From: Rhodobacteraceae bacterium UBA2553
Lineage (GTDB): Bacteria > Pseudomonadota > Alphaproteobacteria > Rhodobacterales > Rhodobacteraceae
Length of the DNA stretch: 11,142 nt
Assembly (NCBI GenBank): GCA_002340515.1
Contig: DDMF01000042.1
Coordinates: forward strand, 18,586-29,727
Direction: 5' to 3'
The notes under the pieces are model-generated. The model searched no databases and was not told the DNA's origin. It saw nothing but the letters and a program-made list of their open reading frames with translations. The position numbers and the translations under genes are program-made. Shown here piece by piece: positions 4,798 through 11,101 of the stretch (position 1 is the stretch's first letter; the number at the start of each line of letters is the position of its first letter).

Positions 4798-7631
4798 CAC
4801 AACATATCTTTGAGGTAAAACCCGGTATAGCTGGCCGCCACTTTGGCAACCTGTTCCGGCGTGCCTTTGGCAACAATCTCACCGCCGCCATCGCCCCCCT
4901 CGGGCCCAATATCAATGATATAGTCGGCGGTTTTTACCACATCTAGATTGTGTTCAATCACCACAACAGAATTGCCTTGGTCGACCAACTCATGCAGCAC
5001 TTCCAACAGCTTACGCACGTCTTCAAAATGCAGACCGGTCGTGGGCTCGTCGAGAATATAAAGGGTGCGTCCGGTGGACCGCTTGCTGAGCTCCTTGGAC
5101 AGCTTCACCCGCTGCGCCTCGCCGCCCGAAAGCGTCGTCGCTTGCTGACCAACTTTGATATAGCCCAGCCCCACCCGCATCAGCGCGTCCATCTTCTCGC
5201 GGATCGTCGGCACCGCCTGGAAAAACGTCTGCGCGTCCTCCACAGTCATATCCAGCACATCCGCGATGGATTTCCCCTTAAAGGTCACCTCCAAAGTTTC
5301 GCGATTATAACGCGCGCCGTTACAGGTTTCGCAGGTCACATAAACATCCGGCAAAAAGTGCATTTCAATCTTGATGACACCATCGCCCTGACAGGCCTCA
5401 CACCGCCCACCTTTGACGTTAAAACTAAACCGCCCCGGTTTATATCCACGCGCCTTCGACTCCGGCAGCCCGGCAAACCACTCGCGGATCGGCGTGAACG
5501 CTCCGGTATAGGTCGCGGGGTTTGAGCGTGGTGTGCGACCGATGGGGCGTTGGTCAATGTCGATCACCTTGTCCAGATGCTCCAACCCTTTGATGGTCTC
5601 ACAGGGTGCCGGCGTCTGACGCGCGCCGTTCAGACGCATCGAGGCAGTTTTGAACAATGTCTCAATTGTCAGGGTCGATTTACCACCGCCCGACACCCCC
5701 GTCACACAGACAAATTTGCCCAGCGGAAAATCGGCCGTGACGTTTTTAAGATTGTTCCCCGTGGCCTTTTTCACGGTGATCTTCTTGCCGTTTCCTTTGC
5801 GTCGTACCTTCGGCACAGAAATCTCTCGCACACCGGTAAGATATTGACCTGTAATGGAATTTGGGTTGGCTTCAATCTCATCGGGGGTGCCGCGCGCAAT
5901 GATTTCACCACCATGCACGCCAGCTCCGGGGCCAATGTCCAGCACATAATCCGCCTCGCGGATCGCCTCTTCGTCATGCTCAACAACAATAACCGTATTG
6001 CCTTGATCTCGTAGGTTCTTCAGCGTGACCAACAGCCGTCCATTGTCACGTTGATGCAAGCCGATGGACGGTTCATCCAGCACGTAAAGCACCCCTGTCA
6101 GCCCCGAACCAATTTGGCTTGCGAGCCTGATCCGCTGGCTTTCTCCGCCTGACAATGTGCCGGAATTACGGCTCAGCGTCAGGTATTCCAACCCCACATT
6201 GTTCAAAAACCCAAGCCGCTCGCGGATCTCTTTGATAATCGCTTTGGCGATCTCATTTTTCTGCTTTGTCAGATGGTTTGGCGCATCTTCGATCCAGGCC
6301 AAAGCCTCGCGGATCGACAGCTGAACAACTTGCCCCACATGCATGCCAGCAATTTTCACCGCCAAGGCTTCATCCCGCAGCCGATAGCCTTCACAAGCCC
6401 CGCAAGGGCGGTTATTTTGATAACGCTCAAACTCCTCTCGCACCCAATTGCTGTCGGTTTCACGATAGCGACGTTCCATATTGGGGATCACCCCCTCAAA
6501 CGGGCGCGTGACCTCATAAACCCGACCGCCCTCATCAAACCGGAACGGAATTTCCTCGTCCCCCGAACCATACAGAAACAGCTGCTGCACAAATTTCGGC
6601 AAGTCTTTCCACGGAGTCTTACGATCAAATTCATAGTGTTTCGCAATAGATTCAATCGTTTGCAAAAAGTAAGGCGACTTGCCTTTGCGCCACGGGGCCA
6701 AGGCACCATCATAGATTTGCAGCGTCACATCCGGCACCACAAGCCGTTCATCAAAAAACAGCTCTTTGCCCAACCCGTCACAGACCGGACAGGCACCAAA
6801 GGGCGCGTTAAACGAAAAAAGCCGCGGTTCAATCTCGGGGATGGTAAAGCCGGACTCCGGGCAGGCGAATTTCTCCGAAAAGGTATGGAACTCCGGCTCC
6901 CCCTCTTTCGAGGCCGTCTCTAACACCGCAATGCCATCCGCCAAATCAAGGGCCGTGCGGAAGCTGTCCGCCAAGCGCTGCTCCATGCCCTCTCGCACCA
7001 CAATCCGGTCGACAATCACATCAATGTTGTGGCGAAACTTCTTGTCCAACGTGGGCGGCGCGTCGAGTTCATACATCTCGCCGTTCACTTTGACGCGCTG
7101 AAACCCCTTCTTCTGAAGCTCTTGAAATTCCTTGCGATATTCACCTTTTCGGTCGCGCACAATCGGGGCGAGTAGATAGGCACGCGTGCCCTCTTCCATC
7201 GCCATGACACGATCGACCATATCCTGCACTTGCTGTGCCTCAATCGGCAGACCCGTGGCAGGGGAATAGGGCGTGCCCGCGCGGGCAAACAGCAGCCGCA
7301 TATAGTCGTATATCTCAGTCACCGTGCCGACGGTTGACCGTGGATTTTTCGAGGTGGTTTTTTGCTCGATTGAAATGGCCGGGCTTAGCCCCGCAATGTG
7401 ATCAACGTCAGGTTTCTGCATCATATCAAGGAATTGGCGCGCGTAGGCCGACAGGCTTTCGACATATCGCCGCTGCCCTTCCGCATAGATCGTGTCAAAA
7501 GCCAGACTGGATTTGCCAGACCCGGACAGACCGGTGATCACCACCAGCTTGTCGCGTGGAATGTCCACATCTATCGATTTCAGGTTATGTTCGCGCGCAC
7601 CGCGTACCTGGATCTCTTTCAGCTCGGCCAT
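4797..7631 (-). CDS. uvrA: Excinuclease ABC subunit UvrA
   Basis: A 944-residue UvrA, the damage-recognition ATPase of nucleotide excision repair that loads UvrB. Two ABC ATPase modules are complete: Walker A GLSGSGKSS (34-42) and GVSGGGKST (645-653); signatures LSGGESQR (493-500) and LSGGEAQR (834-841); Walker B ending YVLDEPSIGLH (516-526) and YILDEPTTGLH (858-868). The second zinc module has all four cysteines (744, 747, 767, 770). In the first module Cys257, Cys281 and Cys284 are present but the second ligand position is Ser260 (CPES instead of CPxC). Length equals the family norm. AGGGGG lies upstream of the ATG at suitable distance. A GAAC-N7-GAAC LexA box lies 67 bp upstream, so induction by DNA damage is expected. 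A NUDIX hydrolase gene overlaps its stop codon. Confidence 0.97.
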   Translation of the reverse strand: MAELKEIQVRGAREHNLKSIDVDIPRDKLVVITGLSGSGKSSLAFDTIYAEGQRRYVESLSAYARQFLDMMQKPDVDHIAGLSPAISIEQKTTSKNPRSTVGTVTEIYDYMRLLFARAGTPYSPATGLPIEAQQVQDMVDRVMAMEEGTRAYLLAPIVRDRKGEYRKEFQELQKKGFQRVKVNGEMYELDAPPTLDKKFRHNIDVIVDRIVVREGMEQRLADSFRTALDLADGIAVLETASKEGEPEFHTFSEKFACPESGFTIPEIEPRLFSFNAPFGACPVCDGLGKELFFDERLVVPDVTLQIYDGALAPWRKGKSPYFLQTIESIAKHYEFDRKTPWKDLPKFVQQLFLYGSGDEEIPFRFDEGGRVYEVTRPFEGVIPNMERRYRETDSNWVREEFERYQNNRPCGACEGYRLRDEALAVKIAGMHVGQVVQLSIREALAWIEDAPNHLTKQKNEIAKAIIKEIRERLGFLNNVGLEYLTLSRNSGTLSGGESQRIRLASQIGSGLTGVLYVLDEPSIGLHQRDNGRLLVTLKNLRDQGNTVIVVEHDEEAIREADYVLDIGPGAGVHGGEIIARGTPDEIEANPNSITGQYLTGVREISVPKVRRKGNGKKITVKKATGNNLKNVTADFPLGKFVCVTGVSGGGKSTLTIETLFKTASMRLNGARQTPAPCETIKGLEHLDKVIDIDQRPIGRTPRSNPATYTGAFTPIREWFAGLPESKARGYKPGRFSFNVKGGRCEACQGDGVIKIEMHFLPDVYVTCETCNGARYNRETLEVTFKGKSIADVLDMTVEDAQTFFQAVPTIREKMDALMRVGLGYIKVGQQATTLSGGEAQRVKLSKELSKRSTGRTLYILDEPTTGLHFEDVRKLLEVLHELVDQGNSVVVIEHNLDVVKTADYIIDIGPEGGDGGGEIVAKGTPEQVAKVAASYTGFYLKDML

Positions 7632-7657
7632 GATGCCCCCTGTTCACATTGCTTTAA

Positions 7658-7686
7658 CCGATAGGACAAACAGGATCGGGGGACAA
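7658..7686 (-). promoter_or_regulatory. Predicted uvrA promoter
   Basis: On the minus strand TTGTCC (plus 7681-7686) and TATCGG (plus 7658-7663) are separated by 17 bp. Transcription would start about 20 bases upstream of the uvrA ATG. The LexA box lies about 11 bp upstream of this -35, which is unusual for a simple blocking repressor, so a different promoter overlapping the box is possible. Confidence 0.35.
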
Positions 7687-7697
7687 CACAAAAGTGA

Positions 7698-7712
7698 GAA
7701 CATTGATGGAAC
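7698..7712 (-). promoter_or_regulatory. LexA (SOS) box of uvrA
   Basis: The plus strand reads GAAC-ATTGATG-GAAC, which on the uvrA sense strand is GTTC-N7-GTTC, the direct-repeat LexA site known for alphaproteobacteria. It is 67 bp upstream of the uvrA start codon. uvrA is a classical SOS gene in this class, so site and context agree. Confidence 0.82.
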
Positions 7713-7779
7713 ATACTGACAAGCTCGAGACATCCGGTGATTTAAATTCAGTTTAGTGAATATTTAGATGCACCACCTG

Positions 7780-7807
7780 TTGACCCGCAATGCAAGACCC
7801 CTATATC
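7780..7807 (+). promoter_or_regulatory. Predicted promoter of the rhodanese gene
   Basis: TTGACC (7780-7785) and TATATC (7802-7807) with a 16-bp spacer, 34 bp upstream of the rhodanese ATG. It does not overlap the LexA box, so this gene need not be SOS-controlled. Confidence 0.5.
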
Positions 7808-7841
7808 CAATGGTAACACAAGCAATAACCGAGGGCAGGAC

Positions 7842-8195
7842 ATGTTTGGATTTTTGGCAGGTGGCGCAAAAATGGCACCTCAAGATGCTGTAACCAAAGC
7901 AAAAGCTGGGGAAATTACACTCATCGATGTGCGCGACCATAGCGAAGTGAAATCAACCGGAAAGGCCAAAGGCGCCATTGTTGTCCCCCTTGCTGTCATG
8001 CAGTTCCAATGTGACCCAAAAGGCCCAGATTTCAACAAAGACATCGATCCATCCAAGCCAATTGCCCTTTATTGCGCGTCAGGAGCACGGTCCATGATGG
8101 GGATCCGTATCCTCAAAAAATTGGGATATGATCAGGTCTTTAACATCGGTGGTCTGGGCCATTGGCACCAAGCTGGCGGTGAAATCACCCGCTAA
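7842..8195 (+). CDS. Single-domain rhodanese-like sulfurtransferase
   Basis: A 117-residue protein made of one rhodanese domain (GlpE/PspE size class), expected to carry a persulfide on its active cysteine and pass sulfur to an acceptor. The active-site loop is CASGARS (78-84), with Cys78 followed by the arginine-containing loop typical of active rhodaneses. LIDVRDHSEV (27-36) is the conserved strand with Asp29-Val-Arg, and GGLGHWHQAGG (103-113) is the usual C-terminal motif. No signal peptide is obvious: the N-terminus MFGFLAGGAK is mildly hydrophobic but short. AGGGCAGGA precedes the ATG. It has its own promoter and is followed by a terminator, so it is a monocistronic unit divergent from uvrA. 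The physiological acceptor is unknown. Confidence 0.88.
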   Translation: MFGFLAGGAKMAPQDAVTKAKAGEITLIDVRDHSEVKSTGKAKGAIVVPLAVMQFQCDPKGPDFNKDIDPSKPIALYCASGARSMMGIRILKKLGYDQVFNIGGLGHWHQAGGEITR

Positions 8196-8220
8196 CCCAG
8201 CATTGCCCACAACAATTGAC

Positions 8221-8250
8221 CCGCATGGTTCCTGAACCCTGCGGTTTTTT
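8221..8250 (+). terminator. Rho-independent terminator after the rhodanese gene
   Basis: CCGCA (8221-8225) pairs with TGCGG (8240-8244), then after one mismatch GGTT (8227-8230) pairs with AACC (8235-8238) around a CCTG loop. Six T follow at 8245-8250. It separates the rhodanese gene from the ArsR operon. Confidence 0.8.
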
Positions 8251-8286
8251 GTGTTTGTCCCTTTCTTTTTGATTGCCAGCACTCTC

Positions 8287-8306
8287 ATTCATCCATTTGG
8301 TTGACT
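8287..8306. promoter_or_regulatory. Operator copy 1 of the ArsR operon
   Basis: ATTCATCCATTTGGTTGACT matches the downstream copy (8325-8344) at 17 of 20 positions and is an imperfect palindrome (7 of 10 pairs). Its last six bases are the -35 element of the predicted promoter. Confidence 0.6.
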
Positions 8307-8329
8307 CATGGAGTTTCCTTTGTTATTCA
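8301..8329 (+). promoter_or_regulatory. Predicted promoter of the ArsR-SRPBCC operon
   Basis: TTGACT (8301-8306) and TATTCA (8324-8329) with the ideal 17-bp spacer. The expected transcription start, six or seven bases after the -10, falls at about 8335-8336, which is the ATG itself, implying a leaderless mRNA. The -35 lies in operator copy 1 and the -10 overlaps operator copy 2. Confidence 0.6.
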
Positions 8330-8344
8330 CCCATATGGTTGAAT
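8325..8344. promoter_or_regulatory. Operator copy 2, centred on the ArsR start codon
   Basis: ATTCACCCATATGGTTGAAT is palindromic at 9 of 10 base pairs. Its centre contains the ATG (8335-8337), and its right arm encodes Met-Val-Glu of the repressor. It is the better of two copies spaced 38 bp centre to centre. I recall similar CCATATGG-centred palindromes at the starts of ArsR/SRPBCC gene pairs, but cannot check this here. Confidence 0.65.
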
Positions 8345-8676
8345 TAAAGAAATCTGACCGCCTGAACACTGTTCTAAAGGCTGCATCGGACCCAACGCGC
8401 CGGGCTATCCTGACCCTTTTGGCGCAAGAAGGCCCGCTGCGCGTCACGGATATCGCCCGCCGGTTTGAGATGAGCCTGAACTCGATCTCAAAGCACATCA
8501 AAGTGCTGGAGGGATCAGGACTTGTGACGCGGCGCACGGAATGGCGCGAGCATCTGATCGAGGTGAACATGGCGCCACTTTCTGAGATTGACCAATGGTT
8601 TGCCGAACTCCGCTCAATCTGGGCGCTTCGGCTGGACGCCCTCGACGCTGCCCTGAAGGAGGACAACAATGACTGA
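8335..8676 (+). CDS. ArsR-family (SRPBCC-associated) HTH transcriptional repressor
   Basis: A 113-residue winged-helix regulator. AASDPTRRAILTLLAQ (16-31) is the hallmark first helix of the ArsR subgroup that neighbours SRPBCC/AHSA1 genes, and VTDIARRFEMSLNSISKHIKVLEGSGLV (37-64) is the DNA-binding helix-turn-helix. It has no cysteine at all, so a classical ArsR/SmtB metal-thiolate site is absent and another signal must be sensed. The start at 8335 is chosen because it gives the family's usual N-terminus (MVELK...) and lies where the promoter predicts the transcript to begin. An in-frame ATG at 8308 would add nine residues but has no Shine-Dalgarno and lies within the promoter. It overlaps the next gene by 8 nt. 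Two palindromes over its promoter suggest autorepression. Confidence 0.87.
   Translation: MVELKKSDRLNTVLKAASDPTRRAILTLLAQEGPLRVTDIARRFEMSLNSISKHIKVLEGSGLVTRRTEWREHLIEVNMAPLSEIDQWFAELRSIWALRLDALDAALKEDNND
8656..8662 (+). promoter_or_regulatory. Strong ribosome binding site for the SRPBCC gene
   Basis: AAGGAGG lies inside the 3' end of the ArsR gene, six bases before the ATG at 8669. It fixes the SRPBCC start, in contrast with the ArsR gene, which has none. Confidence 0.75.
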
Positions 8677-9094
8677 ACTTTCACTCGAAATTTTTCGCCA
8701 CCTGCCCCACCCACCCGAACGTGTCTTTGACGCCTGGCTGGACCCAAAGATGCTGTCAAAGTTTATGGTGCCCGGCCCGGGTGTGACCGTGCCAGAGGCC
8801 ACATCTGACGCCAAAGTTGGGGGCCGTTTTCGCATCTTGATGCGCGTTCCGGGCGCGGGTGACCTTCCCCACGAAGGCACCTATCAAACCATTGATCGCG
8901 CTACGAAATTGGCATTCACATGGGAGTCGCACAACAACATGGAAAACTCTGTTGTGACGCTCGACCTCGTTCCGAAAGACGGCGGGACCGACCTTACCTT
9001 GCGCCACGTCCGCTTTCCGTCGGAGCAAAGCCGCGACGATCACCAAGGCGGCTGGACCTCAATTATGTCCAAGCTGGAAGAGGTGCTGACGTGA
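8669..9094 (+). CDS. SRPBCC / AHSA1 domain protein
   Basis: A 141-residue START/Bet v1-like fold protein of the AHSA1 (activator of Hsp90 ATPase homologue 1-like) family, which forms a hydrophobic ligand pocket. Family features are visible in order: HPPERVFDAWLDP (14-26), VGGRFRILM (50-58), HEGTY (68-72), LAFTWES (81-87), VTLDLVPKDGGTDLTLRH (96-113) and HQGGWTSIMSKLEEVL (125-140). No signal peptide or membrane segment, so cytoplasmic. It overlaps the ArsR gene by 8 nt and the following membrane-protein gene by 4 nt, so the three form one transcript. The ligand and the effect on partners are unknown. A role as a binding protein for the compound that releases the ArsR repressor is speculation. 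Confidence 0.87.
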   Translation: MTELSLEIFRHLPHPPERVFDAWLDPKMLSKFMVPGPGVTVPEATSDAKVGGRFRILMRVPGAGDLPHEGTYQTIDRATKLAFTWESHNNMENSVVTLDLVPKDGGTDLTLRHVRFPSEQSRDDHQGGWTSIMSKLEEVLT

Positions 9095-9462
9095 TCAATT
9101 TCGTTGCATTCGGCGCAGGCGTCATTGGCGCATTTTTGCTGGGCTTTGTGATTTACGGTCCCTATTTGGGCCTGCAACGTCGCTGGGCAGAAGGCACGCG
9201 GATCGGCCCGGAGCCACCGGAGAAAATGCCAATGGCAGCGATGCTTGTGCAAATCACTTCTTTGGTTTTTCTGGCCCTTATCATTGCCATGACCGAAACG
9301 ACAAATGCATTGGGGGTTGCGATTGTCGCCATCCTCGCCGTGGCTGCACAAACAGCTTCTGTCGGCACGTGGGCGCAAAAATCTGGCTTCGCAATTTCTG
9401 TGGATGTGGGGTATGCGCTGGCGTCTGGGATCGTGATGATCCTTGCACATGGGCTGCTTTAG
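9091..9462 (+). CDS. Small four-helix membrane protein (DUF1761-like)
   Basis: A 123-residue integral membrane protein of unknown function. Hydrophobic stretches at about 5-25, 48-68, 72-91 and 103-122 suggest four transmembrane helices. The motif VIYGPYLGLQRRW at the end of helix 1 resembles the conserved W/Y-G-P-x-x-x-x-x-W of DUF1761 proteins. The start is a GTG at 9091 overlapping the SRPBCC stop (GTGA), with GGAAGAGG (9076-9083) as ribosome binding site. The longer reading frame beginning at 8920 would overlap the SRPBCC gene by 175 bases and begins with low-complexity arginine-rich sequence, so it is rejected. It is the last gene of the ArsR operon and is followed by a strong terminator. 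Family assignment is moderate. Confidence 0.72.
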   Translation: MINFVAFGAGVIGAFLLGFVIYGPYLGLQRRWAEGTRIGPEPPEKMPMAAMLVQITSLVFLALIIAMTETTNALGVAIVAILAVAAQTASVGTWAQKSGFAISVDVGYALASGIVMILAHGLL

Positions 9463-9481
9463 CGGCCCTTAGCAGCAAAGC

Positions 9482-9509
9482 AAAAGGCCGGGCATACACC
9501 CGGCCTTTT
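9482..9509. terminator. Bidirectional rho-independent terminator
   Basis: AAAAGGCCGGG (9482-9492) and CCCGGCCTTTT (9499-9509) are perfect 11-bp arms around a 6-nt loop. The hairpin sits between the convergent membrane-protein gene and lpdA and serves both strands. Confidence 0.9.
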
Positions 9510-9512
9510 CAA

Positions 9513-10907
9513 TTAGATATGGATCGCTTTGCCGTAAGCGTCCAGCACCGCTTCGTGCATGGATTCGCTGATCGTCGGATGCGGGAAGACGGTGTGCATC
9601 AGCTCTTCTTCCGTTGTCTCCAGCGTTTTGCCCACCAGATAACCTTGGATCATTTCGGTCACTTCCGGGCCGACCATATGCGCGCCCAACAGCTCGCCGG
9701 TTTTCGCGTCAAAAATGGTTTTGATCATGCCGTCCGCATCACCCATCGCGATGGCTTTGCCGTTACCGATGAAGGGGAAGCGTCCGACTTTTATGTCCAG
9801 CCCCTGCTCTTTCGCGCGGGCTTCGGTCAGACCGACGCTGGCCACTTGTGGGTGGCAATAGGTACAGCCGGGGATGTTTTCTGGCTTCACAGGATGCGCG
9901 TGCAGGCCGGAAATCAGCTCTGCGACCATCACGCCTTCGTGGCTGGCTTTATGCGCAAGCCAAGGCGCGCCGGCGATGTCGCCGATGGCCCAAAGACCCT
10001 CGACGCCCGTACGGCAATGGGTGTCTGTGACCACATGGGTGCGGTCAATTTTCACGCCGAGTTCCTCAAGACCCAAGCCTTCGACATTGCCCACAATGCC
10101 AACGGCGGAAATCACGGTATCAAAGGTCTGTTTTTCAACCTTGCCGCCCACTTCGATATGCGCAGTGACTTGACCTTTGCCGCGATCAAGCTGCTTGACC
10201 ATGGCTTTTTCCATGATCTTAAGGCCCTGTTTAACAAAGGACTTCTTGGCAAAGGCGGAAATTTCTGCGTCCTCCACCGGAAGCACACGGTCCATCACTT
10301 CGACAACAGTCGTATCCGCACCAAGGGTGTTAAAGAAGCTGGCAAATTCAATGCCGATCGCACCGGATCCAATGACCAGCAGTTTCTTCGGCATGCGCGG
10401 TGGGTTCAGCGCATGTTTATAGGTCCACACCAGATCACCGTCCGCCTCAAGTCCAGGCAATTCGCGGGCGCGCGCGCCTGTGGCGACAATGATATTCGGC
10501 GCGGTCAGCTCTTCTGTACCTTTGTCAGATGTCACCGTCACCTTGCCCTTGGCTGGTAATGTCGCCGCCCCCATGAACACGGTAACTTTGTTCTTCTTCA
10601 TCAAGTGGCCAATGCCCGAAGACAATTGCTTGGCCACCCCACGCGAACGTTTGACGATGGCAGGCAGATCATAGTCAATCTTGCCAGCACTCAGGCCAAA
10701 CTCAGCCGCGCGGTGCATCAGGTGAAAGACCTCAGCCGATCGCAACAAGGCCTTGGTCGGGATACAGCCCCAGTTCAGGCAAATACCACCCAAATGCTCA
10801 CGCTCGACGATGGCAACCTTCTGGCCCAGCTGAGCCGCGCGAATGGCGGCCACATAGCCCCCCGGACCGGCACCAACAACAATCGTATCAAAAGCGTTCA
10901 CTGACAT
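9513..10907 (-). CDS. lpdA: Dihydrolipoyl dehydrogenase (E3)
   Basis: A 464-residue flavoprotein disulfide reductase that reoxidises the lipoyl group of 2-oxoacid dehydrogenase complexes using NAD+. In order: FAD-binding GAGPGGY (12-18); the redox disulfide in GGICLNWGCIPTK (Cys43, Cys48); NAD-binding GSGAIGIEF (180-188); second FAD motif AIGD (307-310); and the C-terminal dimer-interface catalytic dyad HPTISE (His443, Glu448). The form with LNWGCIPTK and HPTISE matches the E3 usually found with pyruvate dehydrogenase genes in alphaproteobacteria, but no E1 or E2 gene is in the window. The start is placed at 10907 (MSVNAFDT), with GAGGGAGAG (10912-10920) as ribosome binding site. A longer frame to 10928 would put the start upstream of this site. 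A terminator at 11070-11101 separates it from the gene upstream. Confidence 0.95.
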   Translation of the reverse strand: MSVNAFDTIVVGAGPGGYVAAIRAAQLGQKVAIVEREHLGGICLNWGCIPTKALLRSAEVFHLMHRAAEFGLSAGKIDYDLPAIVKRSRGVAKQLSSGIGHLMKKNKVTVFMGAATLPAKGKVTVTSDKGTEELTAPNIIVATGARARELPGLEADGDLVWTYKHALNPPRMPKKLLVIGSGAIGIEFASFFNTLGADTTVVEVMDRVLPVEDAEISAFAKKSFVKQGLKIMEKAMVKQLDRGKGQVTAHIEVGGKVEKQTFDTVISAVGIVGNVEGLGLEELGVKIDRTHVVTDTHCRTGVEGLWAIGDIAGAPWLAHKASHEGVMVAELISGLHAHPVKPENIPGCTYCHPQVASVGLTEARAKEQGLDIKVGRFPFIGNGKAIAMGDADGMIKTIFDAKTGELLGAHMVGPEVTEMIQGYLVGKTLETTEEELMHTVFPHPTISESMHEAVLDAYGKAIHI

Positions 10908-11069
10908 GGGACTCTCCCTCGAATTCAAGATAGTTTGGCATTAAACTATTTTATTGAACGGATCAATGAGTTTGAAGCCTGAGCCGTTTTCACCTTATTT
11001 TCAGGCCATTTCTCCAGCTTATCAACCACTTGCTCTTTCAACATACAGCAGAAAGGTTATTCGACGGAC
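10908..11069. other. Leader/intergenic region upstream of lpdA
   Basis: No convincing gene. It holds the lpdA ribosome binding site, the inverted repeat at 10930-10949 and probably the lpdA promoter. No small reading frame with a good ribosome binding site was seen on either strand. Confidence 0.45.
10930..10949. promoter_or_regulatory. Inverted repeat upstream of lpdA (candidate operator)
   Basis: ATAGTTT-N6-AAACTAT with perfect 7-bp arms, 22 bp upstream of the lpdA start. On the minus strand a possible TTGATC...TAATGC promoter with a 17-bp spacer would place the repeat over the -10. The regulator is unknown. It could also be a hairpin in the 5' leader. Confidence 0.4.
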
Positions 11070-11101
11070 AAAAAAGGGCCACCCACTTACGCGGGAAGCC
11101 C
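11070..11101 (-). terminator. Terminator of a minus-strand gene beyond the right edge
   Basis: Read on the minus strand, GGGC...CCCGC and GUGGG...GCCC form a stem (with a two-base interruption and one wobble) closed by a GTAA tetraloop, followed by six T (plus-strand A at 11070-11075). This implies a minus-strand gene ending to the right of the window and shows lpdA needs its own promoter. Confidence 0.72.

Noticed and set aside
7746..7761. ATTCA-N6-TGAAT inverted repeat upstream of the rhodanese gene
   Set aside because: Arms of only five bases in AT-rich sequence; easily expected by chance and about 20 bp upstream of the predicted -35.
8920..9090. Extended start for the small membrane protein
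   Set aside because: It would overlap the SRPBCC gene almost to its middle and encode an arginine-rich, non-conserved extension; the GTG at 9091 with a GTGA overlap and ribosome binding site is better.
9369..10559. 396-codon open frame on the plus strand antisense to lpdA
   Set aside because: It is a shadow of the strongly supported lpdA gene; its translation is rich in His, Phe and Arg with no family motif, and it runs through the terminator at 9482-9509.
10954..10966. TTGA-N5-TCAA resembling an FNR/FixK box upstream of lpdA
   Set aside because: The spacer is 5 bp, not the 6 bp those regulators need, and the inner bases do not match.
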